Below, piece by piece: positions 40,101-51,368 of a stretch of DNA of 64,000 nt. The notes under the pieces are model-generated. The model saw only the letters and a program-made list of their open reading frames with translations, was not told the DNA's origin and did not search any database. How positions within the stretch are numbered: the first letter of the stretch is position 1; every line of letters begins with the position of its first letter. The translations under genes and the position numbers were made by a program. Location of the stretch: contig AP031353.1 in assembly GCA_037833965.1 (NCBI GenBank), forward strand, positions 20,338,501 to 20,402,500, in the 5' to 3' direction. This DNA comes from Marchantia polymorpha subsp. ruderalis. Its lineage: Eukaryota; Streptophyta; Marchantiopsida; Marchantiales; Marchantiaceae.

Positions 40101-42003
40101 ACGTGGAACTAATTCTAGACGCAAGCAAGAATAAAGTAACGTTCCTCAAAGGCCACTTATCTGTGAAGTCTCCTTGGCTGATGGCATACGTATTGTACAC
40201 CTTCTACAACATATTGTGTATGTTATATCAGTACTTATCATGTACATAACTTGTATCTTCTTATGTCGTTTTACTAAGTGAATTAGAAGTGTCATATTGG
40301 TTGTGAGCAATTAAAATACATATAACATTCTTCACCTTCATGTGAGATGTAATTTTATCTCCACCCTTTACAACATAGAAAGACAGTTAAATATATTCTT
40401 CGTTCAACTTCACATTAACTTTCATAGCAAATTTATTTGGGGGAATATCTGTTCCATTAAAATTCTTAAAGATTTATACAATGTAATGCCAGATTAAAAT
40501 ATTGTTAAAAAATCTAATATGTAATCCCAGTTGAATCATTATCATCATATTTTACCTAGAACTCAAAATATTCATACATCCAACTTTCACTTCTGAAAAT
40601 TATTATTGATAGAAATCACTGATAATTTATATAAATTTATTGTACTATATTTATGAAGTTTGGTTCATTTTTCCAACTTATAATACATAGTATTTCATAT
40701 TCAATATATGAATTTTAGAATAAAAAAATCGTGATCTAATATCACTTTTTATCAAATCTAATTTATCATATTTTTTGCTAAAATTATCAAAAGTATATAA
40801 AAGAAAATAATTTTTAATTTCACTCTCATCACATAATATTGTCAATACATATCTAACTAGATCTGCAAACAAGATTTATAGTTATTTATTCAAATCTTCA
40901 AATTTTGACTTTAGTTTTCTTTAAACGTTTTTATAAATACTCAAAATAGCTCAAAATTTTTAACAAATTGATCAAATATCTCCATTTTTTACATTATTGA
41001 GAAATATGCGCAGTATATAGAATATAATTTTATTTTAAAATCTATATACAAGATGAAAAATTATCATTACTCTTTATATTGATACTAAGGCTTAATATAT
41101 GATATAAATATATAAATTTGGAAATTTTGGTTTAACATAATGATTAAAAAACATTTCTAATCAAAATTTTATTCATTTATTGATTATATATAAAAATTTC
41201 AGTATCTTATTATCCTATTGATATATACATCAATATCAAAAAATTAAAATAAAACATACATGAAATATCAAGAACAAAAAATAATGATCTGATGTAAGGT
41301 AAATTGGTTTATCTATTGGTTCAAATAATTTTGATCATTTTTTTCACTAGGAGTTTTTTTGTCATTAAGAATTATCCATTGTGAATCAAAGATACTGTTT
41401 TACACACATATGTATTTTTTGATGTTATATCTATTTAAAAAAAAATGTAGCCAAAACTAACACTATATGAATAAGAATATGATCATATGTCATGATCAAT
41501 GATAGTTGTACAATGTGAATTCAAAATTTTATAATAATTTAGTAAGATATAGTTTAGATTATGAAAAAGATTACTTAAAAGATTTAAATTGGATTTGTAT
41601 GAAAAAATTTTTAATTGGAAAATTATTCAAAAAGATTGAAAAACATTTTTTATAGTACGTTTTGTTAATATTTAAATTTAGAACTATAGATTAAATTCTT
41701 AGATTCATTTTTTTCACATTCAATAAAATTTTCTTTCCACAATAACATGTGGATAGTTCTCTTTTGCATTTGAAATTGAAAATTTATAAAATCTTTAAAA
41801 AATACTCATATCTTATTTAGTATATTTTTATCAAATTCATCTTTTGAATCACAGAATTTTATTTATGTAACATTAGGAATTAAAATATTAGTTCATTCCA
41901 ATATGAAACACAAATTTGAAAGATGAAAGATATCTAAATATCTAAAATATCTGAAAGATTTATTCGCTGGTTTTTTTTCTTCGTCCTTTAATTCCACGAT
42001 GTG
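40101..42003. other. AT-rich block
   Basis: Strongly AT-rich, with poly-A/T runs and almost no CpG. No coding potential is seen. The pattern fits old methylated transposon sequence that lost CpG by deamination; this is inference from composition. Confidence 0.6.
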
Positions 42004-42708
42004 GTTGATAAGGATGCAGTGCATTTCACATTTAGCTCAAATTTTAACAAAACTCTTAATTCCATATGTCATGTTACAAATCAAACGAGTAATCATTGAC
42101 AATGGAAATCATTAGTTTCAAGATCTGTTTGATTACAGGAGTTGTGAAGTGCCCGATTGGTGTCGCAACTAAGTGTGACATTGAATCTCGAGCTTTCGCT
42201 TTAAGTGTATTCATCACCATGCATTAATGTGGACATAAAATTCCTCTCAAAACCTAGCTCATGACGACTTACTGCGGTTCGTCTCTTGATCTAGAGAGAG
42301 CTGAAGTGCCTGTCATCCAAGAATGCAACATGATGAACAATTCTTCGCCATTTGACAAACAATGTGTTTGATCAATGTGCATTGCACTTCGAATTAGCTC
42401 AGGATTTCACAAAAATCTTAATTCCATATGCATTGTCATAAATCAGACGTGTAATCATTGACAAAGGAAGTCATTTGTTTCAAGATCTGTTCGTTTACAG
42501 GAGTTCTATAATGGTTGATTGGTGTCGCAGCTGAGTGTGATATCGAGTACTGAGCTTATAATTCCAATGTATTCATCATCTGTGCATTAATGTGAACATG
42601 AAATCCCTCCCAAAATCTGGCCCATGAAGACTTACTACGGTTCGTCTCCTATACTAGAGAGAGCTGAAATGTTTATCATCCAAAAATGCAACATGATGAA
42701 CAATTCAC
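42004..42708. repeat. Diverged direct tandem duplication, about 362-bp period
   Basis: Copy 1 (about 42004-42345) and copy 2 (about 42367-42708) share long stretches such as ATTCCATATG, TTTCAAGATCTGTT, GATTGGTGTCGCA and CAACATGATGAACAATTC in the same order at an offset of 362-363 bases. The copies differ at many positions, so the duplication is old. It lies directly before the hAT transposase remnant and may be part of that element's 5' region. Confidence 0.85.
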
Positions 42709-43158
42709 CGGTTACCGTCACCAAAAATTTCATCTCCCGGCACGAGCAAATCTTTTCAGGTTTAGGTGATTTTTTGTCAGCACAAACTGTTCAGTTCACA
42801 TAAGAGTTTCAGATGCTTCTACTAGAATCTTCAACTCCTTGTCGGCAACTTAAAAACTTGATCACGAACTCTGAGATCGAGATTGTGAAACTCAGTATCA
42901 AAAGAAAAAAGTGCAAAAAAAAGACTTCTTGAGAAAAAATACAAACTCCCAAAAGTGTCTGTCTATGCTTTACTCCATGTAGTTTGTTTATTTTTTGAAG
43001 GGTAAATATGTTCTAACATGTCTTCTTCTTTTCATGCAGATACTTTGAGTTGCAGCATGGCCGATCTTACTATCGGTGCGAATTCAATCCCATACTAGTC
43101 TCCAAATACACATGAAGAATCTATCGCTCTCTCTGGTTGGACAACGACAACCTGCAGT

Positions 43159-43850
43159 GATGGTAAGAAAAAGACAAAATCCTTTACAAGTTGGGTTTGG
43201 AATGAGCTCTAATTGGTGAAAGATTCTAATAAATTTCTTATCATTTTCCTTGAGCCCATAGAATCTGAGAACAATAGATGCACTACCTCATTTTTTGTCA
43301 AAACTGTAACAAGCTCGTTGTCTCGTCATCTTCTTGTGAAACACAATATCTCAAAAAGTAAAAAATCATACCATCATCTAAAGATTTTTTTCAGTGTAAA
43401 TGATGAATCGCAAGATCCCCTATGAATTTCACAACGAGTCCAAAGAAGCCAATTTAAATGTCTTGATTTCATTTGTGGTGTATCATCAACAAACATTCAA
43501 CCTAATCGGGAACAAAACATTTCGATCATCTTGCCAACGTCTCAATCCCCATTACTCACTACCATCGCGACAAACTCTAACAGGCTGATTATCCGATCAT
43601 TTTGAACGAGCACTACTACAATTTTGTTCAACTATAGATTCTATCAATGGAGCAATTGCTCTCACTCTGGATTATTGGTCGTCTCGCGTGATGCGTGGCT
43701 ATATGATGATTCCGTTGTGCTAGAATTTTGCTATTTTTCATCTCTACACAATCAACACACTTCGTCGTACTTGATTCTTTCAATGATGAAAGATTTCAAC
43801 ATGTGATAGAAGATCAAAGCCGTTACATCCGATAGCGGCGGAAAGATGAT
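43159..43850 (+). pseudogene. hAT-superfamily transposase remnant (BED finger plus core start)
   Basis: An initial frame reads KSFTSWVWNEL, a stop, then SSLSRHLLVKHN (about 43320-43357), which is the W...S-L-x-x-H-L...K-H pattern of a BED zinc finger. After a frame change near 43400 a second frame reads FVVYHQQTFNLIGNKTFR, LNPHYSLPSRQTL and, past another stop, LTLDYWSSRVMRGYMM. These match the N-terminal half of plant hAT transposases in order (region before the first catalytic Asp, and the D-x-W-[ST]-S motif). At least three stops and one frameshift are present and the C-terminal dimerisation domain is not found. It is a broken fragment. Confidence 0.8.
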
Positions 43851-43933
43851 ATCGACCATGATCATTGTGAGATAGAATCTGAATGATCAATACTTTCTTT
43901 GGTTTGAAGATATTAGAAAACTAACTATTTTAG

Positions 43934-43994
43934 CATCTATATTAAAAAAAATATTTAATATAGATGTTAAAAATCTTCATGAATCATGAAGATT
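43934..43994. repeat. Two adjacent inverted repeats, possible transposon end
   Basis: CATCTATATTA (43934-43944) pairs with TAATATAGATG (43956-43966). Immediately after, AATCTTCATGA (43972-43982) and its reverse complement (43984-43994) form a near-perfect palindrome with a one-base centre. The sequence TTTTAGCATCTATATT at 43929-43944 recurs at 44521-44536 in the same orientation. The cluster lies just beyond the hAT remnant. Confidence 0.75.
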
Positions 43995-45600
43995 GAAACC
44001 TCAAAGCTAAACTAGAAATTTTTCAATCTCACAAAAATTTTGGCAGGACTTGCAACCTAAACTAAGTCAACCAAACCTTCCTAAAGATCAATGTGCATTT
44101 CGCCGTCTTTTTTTAATCTCTAAATGAACATGCAAAAGCAAACACAAAGGGTACAATCCATATTTTAAAGTCTATAGTAGAAAGTTGATTGTACTTACAT
44201 ACTTATTATCAATACATCAGAACATAGATTAGAATGTCAAAGCATACTTATTATCAATCATCAAACATATGACACAGAAACAAAATGCACACACATAAAT
44301 GACATAAAAGAATACGCGATTTAGCAATGTGTACTATGATTCACATTTTTTTTTACTTAAAACTTTTAAAGTGTCACAGTGAACTTCTAAGAGGTTTTTT
44401 TTATATAATGACATTCTAAACAAATGAACTAATTAGGTTAAATCTAATCTAAATCAATTGAATCTATAAATTAACTTCTAACAACATGTTCAATATCATA
44501 TTTATTCACTGTTATACTTGTTTTAGCATCTATATTTATATCAAACTTGTAATTATGATATAACATCTTGAATGAATATATGAAGTTTGACATAGTAATT
44601 CAATGTTGATGGATAAAATACATTGATATTCATATGGCTGAAATCTAATTTCAATAAATTTTTCATGATTTTTATTTGTGACTATTTATATATGTATGCA
44701 GGTTACATATTTTGAGATTATTTTGATAAAAAGATTATCAAAAATTTATAATTATTTATTTTGAGATTCACATACATTCTTTTCATTTCATTTGATGATA
44801 GAAACTAGAGCTATATCTTCTATATGGATGAACATCTTTGGTCTGCTCTATAAGTCCAATATGGGTGCATCCGACCATGTATGAAAATGCTATATCTTCA
44901 CTTTAAATTAGATGACGTAGATGTCTATAAAAAGTGGGTGGTCATCAAATTTATATATATATATATATTTTGTTCTTCTACTTTTGGAGTTACTTGGACA
45001 CGCTATGAGGGACTGAGAAATGCTCTATCATGATAAGAGACATGGATAGGGCGATACTATTGATCTTTAGAACACTACCTACAATAATCCACATTTAATC
45101 AAAGACATGAACTGGTCATTTTAATAATGTACACTTGCTTTTATAAAGTTTAAACTACATAACTAGATTAAGTGTTCTAGGATGTGATGCTATGTTGCAT
45201 CCCATCCGATTAGTTTATACTTTGACCAGGTTTTGAGGTATTTCAATTAATTTGTTTACTTCACCGTGTGCTTCTTGACTAAGTTCACCGAGCAATTTCA
45301 AGTCTTCAGCAAATTAAAACGACAACCTGGTATTTGGCCATGTTGAGCTACAATGGCTCCTAAAAATGATTTATCTAGGCTATAGGCTTGATCATTGACT
45401 TTAAATTGGGGGCGTAAAAGATGTCAAGGACGTCAGAACTCCGAAGAGAAAGTATGACTTTGTTTAAAGTCAAACCATTTGTACCAAGGGTAGAGTTCCA
45501 TCAACTGCCCGTCCAAATCCGTTACCGACGCGTAAGTTACGGTGATGGATATGGAGGACGATAAATGTGATGTAGGGCACAGGGGTACATACCAACATCA
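43995..45600. other. AT-rich block, no gene
   Basis: AT-rich until about 45.2 kb, including a TA dinucleotide run near 44952-44970, then balanced. No protein-like ORF. Confidence 0.55.
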
Positions 45601-45639
45601 TATGATCCGCAAACCGGAAAATGGGGACGCTAGTACGAA

Positions 45640-46110
45640 AGGAAATGCGCATCTCGTTACAAGGACATAGGGTAGAGTCGTCGGTTGGGCAGTGCCCCCG
45701 ACGGGCCCGACGCACTCACGCGCAGGAAGGGACAATGGTGGTGACGCCTGGCTGGCCTTGAGAGCGAGCGAGCGAGCACGAGAGGAACATACGACGAGGA
45801 AAAAAAATACTGTTAGGAAACGCGAGACCTGCAGCGCGTTCGAGCGAGGTGGGGAGGAACAGAGAGAGCGAGGTGGAGGAATTTATTCTGCGCTGTGCGT
45901 CGGCGATTGCTGTGACGTCAGGACGAGTGCTTGTTCTTCAAGAAGAAGTTTTTCTGCGGGCGTTTTGTGCTGCGAAGACTCTGTTCCGGCCGATTTTTCG
46001 TGTCTCATCTATGTGGTTCAGTTTGGTGGTGGACAGCTGCCCTATTGGCGTGACGTACGTGACATCCTGCGTCTACTTGTGCCGAGTGTGATAATTATTG
46101 TCGGCTGATA
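45640..46110 (+). promoter_or_regulatory. GC-rich promoter-like island with GAGC/GCGA repeats
   Basis: A sharp rise in GC and CpG content follows the AT-rich block. It includes a GAGC tetramer run (about 45760-45778) and GAGAGAGCGAG tracts. By analogy with the island near 27 kb this could be a promoter or first exon. Which gene it serves is unknown; the next recognisable gene on the plus strand begins some 5 kb downstream, which would require long non-coding or unrecognised exons. Confidence 0.35.
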
Positions 46111-49100
46111 ACTGATTGAAATCTGTTAGAGGTTTTTGGTTCGAAGATGTGCTTTTAGAAGCTGAGTGTAAATCTCTCGGTGGTGGTACGGACATGCAAC
46201 GATTTTGCTACATTGCAAGTGTGCATTCTTGGCTGGGGCGGACTCGAGGGATGTGTAATTTCTTTCATCCAGCGACCTAGCGAATCGAAAATTGGAGCGG
46301 TGATTGGTCTCTGGCCTTCAAAGTGCATCGATGAGGCCTAAGAGTGTTTGTCAGAGTTGTATTAGACGAGACAGCTGTCCGCTTCGCAGTGAGCAAGAAC
46401 AAAGCATACTTTGATCAAATGCGAAGTCTGTAATAGAGTTCTTGGAGGAGAACTTCAAGGCCTTCCCAAGGTTTTATGGCCGAAAACATCGGACAGAAGT
46501 CACCTTAGTGGAAATGAAGAATAAGGAGCAGTGTGAAGGGTTCTCGTTTCCTCTTCACTATTCTTAAGAGGGACGATAAAAACACCATGACGACTGCAGG
46601 GGCCACCTCAAGTGCTCGGCCAACTTCTCCATACCGTACCTTTCTCATGCCCTCACCTGTTCTCTTGAGATGTTTTGGCCCTTCCAGTGACCAGGATGTA
46701 ATGTCACCTACCTCTCTACCAAAGTTTCTTAAACAACACCTTGTTATAAAGCGATTATCTCGACTAAAAGAATAAGTAGCGAACACCTTGAGGTATCGAG
46801 AAGGTGAGTGGGGTTAGAGTAACTACCAAGCTGATAATAAAGCTCATAAGTAACTACCAAGCTTGCCGCTTTGCACGCAAGCTACCGCAGTAATGTCTAT
46901 CCTGAGTCTGACGTAACCTGACTTTGTATAATTACACCATTCTGAGGAATTGTTAGAAGATTCTCGGCGCGACTAACTATACGATTTCTTAAGAAATCCA
47001 CACTTTCTTCGTCAGGGATCTCTTTTCTTGATTTCCTATCAGTTAGATTTGAGTTAGATAGCGAGCGAGTAGAACAGAATTTATGCCTATATCCTGCTCC
47101 GTTGGATCTCATTCTTGTCCTTGCTGTTACAGTTTTCCGATGCTCCTCGGTTTCGTTAGCACATAAGATTCCAACATACATTCTGTGTTGACCAGTCTAC
47201 TATTGATCAACAGCTGCAGTGTGTGATGAGCGAAAACTAACACTCCTTGCCTCCGCGCCTGACAAGTCTCTCATGCTTCCCTCTTCTATGCATTCCTTCT
47301 AACACTACAGCAGAGCCAAAGGTTGTCTCATATGTTCACCTGAAATATCATATACATCCCCTTCAGATATATTCATTTGAGAATATTTGACTGTTTCCTC
47401 ACAGCCACAGACTGCAAAGAATAAAGTCCCAAGATCTGCGGTGGATACTGTAGAGCAGAGGTAACTGTTGTCAACAGTAGACTTCCAGTCTGTTCCTCGA
47501 ATAAAGGAACGGCTTTCCGCGCTCCCCACTTCCCCGGTGATTTGGTGATTGCCTCCAGCCTCTTACTCAAGCTAGATGCTGATGCTAGTGCTCTCGCTCT
47601 CTAGAGACTTTTCAGAATATTTTTACTCTTCGTTTATATTGCGGACCATTGTTCTCCTTTCAGAGTGGGCAAACGAAGCACACGAGGGGCACCAGCTTTC
47701 GTTGACACAATACAGAGTGATTGTCGATTACTCTTACCTGAGAGAAACATGGATAAAGTCCTCTCCCTCGTTAGTGGTCAGCGATTGCTGTTCTAACTGG
47801 ATTGCCGAGAATAACACCGATTAGCATAGAGGTACATGATTTCAATACTGAATCTGCCACTTACTATTTAAGCTCACTTAAACTAGCAGAATTTCTGGTC
47901 CCAATTATCTGATCCCAGGTGACGCCTTCTATGAGGAACGATTGGATCTAAGCATTGACACAATTTAATGACTCAGCTTTTACTATCGCAATCATCGACT
48001 CACATGAGTATGTTCTTCTGATCAGAGGTCCACAGAATAGATAAGTAGAACGATTGTGGAATTAGCACCGCGAGGAGTGATGATCCTGGTTATCCATCCC
48101 TCTTGAGTATCAAACAGTTTCTGTAGGCAGGTCGAGGTCTTTTGAGTGGTCGGACTTAATCTTCCATCTGCAGTAAAAACACAGCTCTAATCTAGATGTT
48201 TCTAGACTTGAAATCGACATGATAGCCAGAGAAACCATGGAAGGAAAGGATGTGAGGGCTGAGAAAGAGAGTCATAACACCAGTGCTGTAATATCTTCCT
48301 TTTTTTTCTGAGAGAGGTTGATGGACATGTGCGTGGACGTACAGAAACGTCGCCCTCGAGGCATTTGATAAGCGGATGTTTCTCGTTCTGCATTGATGAA
48401 AGCTGAGTCTAAATTCTGAAATGTCTCTGAGAATTGCGAGTTTTGACTTAGTACTGTCTGATCATTAGCTGGCACGCATGTCTCCTAGAATCCCGGCTTG
48501 AGGTTAGGAACTGGAGTATATGCACAGAAGTGAATGAGACCACACGACAATCATACAGAATATAACTTTGATGATGATGACCGTTATATATTTGCTCTTT
48601 GTGCGACAAATGTAAAATTAATAAGCCAAATCCCTTCATGCTGATTAAGAGGGTTACCGTAAGCTTCAATAAGTATTAAAATTAAAACGCCTGAGCGTCC
48701 ACAGCGCGTCCTAAGGTGGGTTCTCCCTTTCCCGCGTTACTCTTTTGCTGAGAGTATGATGTGCATTGAGAACAAAATGGCTCTGGAACTCGGCCAAGGG
48801 TTCAACCCACATCGGGGTTACTTGGATGAAAAGAAACACCTCATACATATGTACCCAACTCGGTATGCAACAGAAACCCTATCTTTGGTCAACGAGGTCC
48901 AAGACAATGTTACGCGGAGACAACAGCTTTCTTTTCAATCCATGATTATAATTTGCTTCGAAGTCTTGATGTGCAGAAAATAAAATGTTCTGAAAGAGCT
49001 TTGTACGTGGTGAAGGCATTCAGCTTGCATGTGCCAAACAACTGATGAAACATTCGAAATTGTATTTTGAGCTCCAAGTTTCCAGCCTCATGAGATTTCT

Positions 49101-49186
49101 ATGTAAATTGGTATATAGTGGAGGTGCATTTATTACTTGGAGGTTGATTACTCGTGGAGTTCACTGCCATTCATCACAAATGGCTT
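46111..49186. other. Unresolved stretch, possible exons not assigned
   Basis: Several short ORFs look slightly protein-like but cannot be placed in a model: plus 46587-46700 starting MTTAGATSSARPTSPYRT and bounded by a GT at GAT|GTAATG, plus 47404-47459 flanked by CAG and GTAACT, and minus 46897-47181. Exon phases between them could not be joined convincingly. They could be 5' exons of the coiled-coil gene or chance. Confidence 0.3.
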
Positions 49187-49978
49187 CAGACTTAAGCGTA
49201 TGAAATGGTACCTAAAAGTGTGACGCTTCCAGGTTAAAGGTGGTATTATCTAGTAGTCTTGAGCTGTTAACTATGGGATTTGTGAACGATTTAGATGGTC
49301 TTTATGTGTACTGATCAATCAACTTTACCGTATTTATTCGACTGAAGTACCTTAAAGAGAAACCAAACAATAAAGAACTCCTAGTTGAGTCATTTGTGAT
49401 CTTGGAATCTTGAAAGAAATTGAACGATGATTGACTTTCTAAATATATTCCCGCTGATTGAGTGAAAACCTAAGGTATTGCCAGTTTATAACTGCTTTCT
49501 AGGAGTACAGTTTATTCTTATTTATTCTTTCAGACTTAAGCGTATGAAATGGTACCTAAAAGTGTGACGCTTCCAGGTTAAAGGTGGTATTATCTAGTAG
49601 TCTTGAGCTGTTAACTATGGGATTTGTGAACGATTTAGATGGTCTTTATGTGTACTGATCAATCAACTTTACCGTATTTATTCGACTGAAGTACCTTAAA
49701 GAGAAACCAAACAATAAAGAACTCCTAGTTGAGTCATTTGTGATCTTGGAATCTTGAAAGAAATTGAACGATGATTGACTTTCTAAATATATTCCCGCTG
49801 ATTGAGTGAAAACCTAAGGTATTGCCAGTTTATAACTGCTTTCTAGGAGTACAGTTTATTCTTATTTATTCTTTCAGACTTAAGCGTATGAAATGGTACC
49901 TAAAAGTGTGACGCTTCCAGGTTAAAGGTGGTATTATCTAGTAGTCTTGAGCTGTTAACTATGGATTTGTGAATGTGT
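49187..49978. repeat. 344-bp tandem repeat, 2.3 nearly identical copies
   Basis: The unit begins CAGACTTAAGCGTATGAAAT. Copies start at 49187, 49531 and 49875; the first two look identical over 344 bases by eye and the third runs about 100 bases before diverging after GTTAACTATGG. A copy ends TTATTCTTATTTATTCTTT just before each new CAGACTT. Near-identity implies a recent duplication (or an assembly artefact). It lies about 1.4 kb before the coiled-coil gene's first recognised exon. Confidence 0.95.
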
Positions 49979-51368
49979 TATGTTCCATGTAACATAAATT
50001 TGATAGTTAAGAGAAAAATATTTACATGTGAGAACGTTGGGTTACTCCAGCAAAGATGAACGAATTCCAAACTCAAACATACTCCCTGCTTTGCATCAGA
50101 ATATTTCTAGAAGATATCCGACTCTCACAACTCAATATTCGATAAAATTCCAAGGTCACAAAGCTACGAGCAGTTGACTGAGAGGATATTCAACAAAGTC
50201 TCCAGTTTCATGCCAACTAAGGAAGTAAGTAACCGTTGCATATTAGAGATATTTTAAAATAGATGAAGCTAAATGAAATTTGGGTGTGGTGTTCTAGGTA
50301 CATGCAGGTTTACCGAAGCATCCACACCAGCTACGGATGTAAGTACCTTACACAGTTGCCACAGCGTTTGCCTGGAAATTGTGATTTGACACTCGGCTAC
50401 CACTTTTACCCAACATATCTCAAGTATAGACAACCCTTTTGAAGCGAAGCAAGAACAAAATGACTCAGATAGCGGAAGAAAAGCTGAATTTGCCCAAAGA
50501 CAAACCTGTGAGTCCTGCCGTCCGTAAGAAGTACCCGTTCCAAACCCTTGCTTCAGATGGCGGAATGTCCACAGCTTAAGTTCAAGTTTTAAGTTCACCA
50601 CGCACTACGCTTTTAGATTGTCGGCCGCGTCGAGCTCTGTTCATGCTGGATGTGAGGTACACCGGTAGCATCTAGTCTTGACGGTATCCTGTTCCAAACA
50701 TGGTGACCATATTTTAGACAAAGTAATCAGGACTATCTCCGGTTCTCTGAAGTCTGTCAGATTTAGCTATCCTGTAAATGGGAATCCCACTTACTTCCGT
50801 TGATAGAAGATCCACTGGATTATCCACTTCAACTATCCGCACGTTAAAAATTTATGAAGATGGAGTGCTAGCTCTCCGTAAATCTTATCAGTCCGGGCTG
50901 TTCGACACAATAGATTCACGATCTGGGCTTCAAATTGAAAAGTTTCATAACACACCTCCACTTATCAGAGTTTGAGAGACGATTTACAGTATGTTGTATT
51001 TCGTCATCTCCTTTAATATGTGAAACGGAATCGGTCATGTCAAGTTCCTTGAGGAAGCCGCCTGGTGTGTCAGCCTTTAACTTCCGATACTGCTCGTATC
51101 GTAGAGGTCCTTCAACATTGCACACACAAGATCAAGATCAAGATCTCCTCTGTTCTTCTTGCTCCCCCAACATGAATAGTCGTCTGAATATGTAAAGCAG
51201 ACCACAGAGTTTACACTGTAAATGAAGTCCTCCTCTCTCAATGAAACGAAAAGAATTACGTACGTGCACCTGCGGCAAAGTCCACTGCTCTTGATGAATT
51301 TCGGCAATGTGCACACCCGCATCTTCTGTACGAATAGTTGGGACTGACTCTGACCATATTCTTCTCAG
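49979..51368. other. Region upstream of the coiled-coil exons, possible earlier exons
   Basis: Plus-strand candidates: about 50429-50508, reading IDNPFEAKQEQNDSDSGRKA and ending at GTGAGT; and about 50812-50901, reading TIRTLKIYEDGVLALRKSYQ after an AG. Both resemble polar coiled-coil coding sequence but phases and borders are not proven. The minus strand at 50916-51125 and 51138-51383 also shows protein-like ORFs. I leave these unassigned. Confidence 0.3.
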
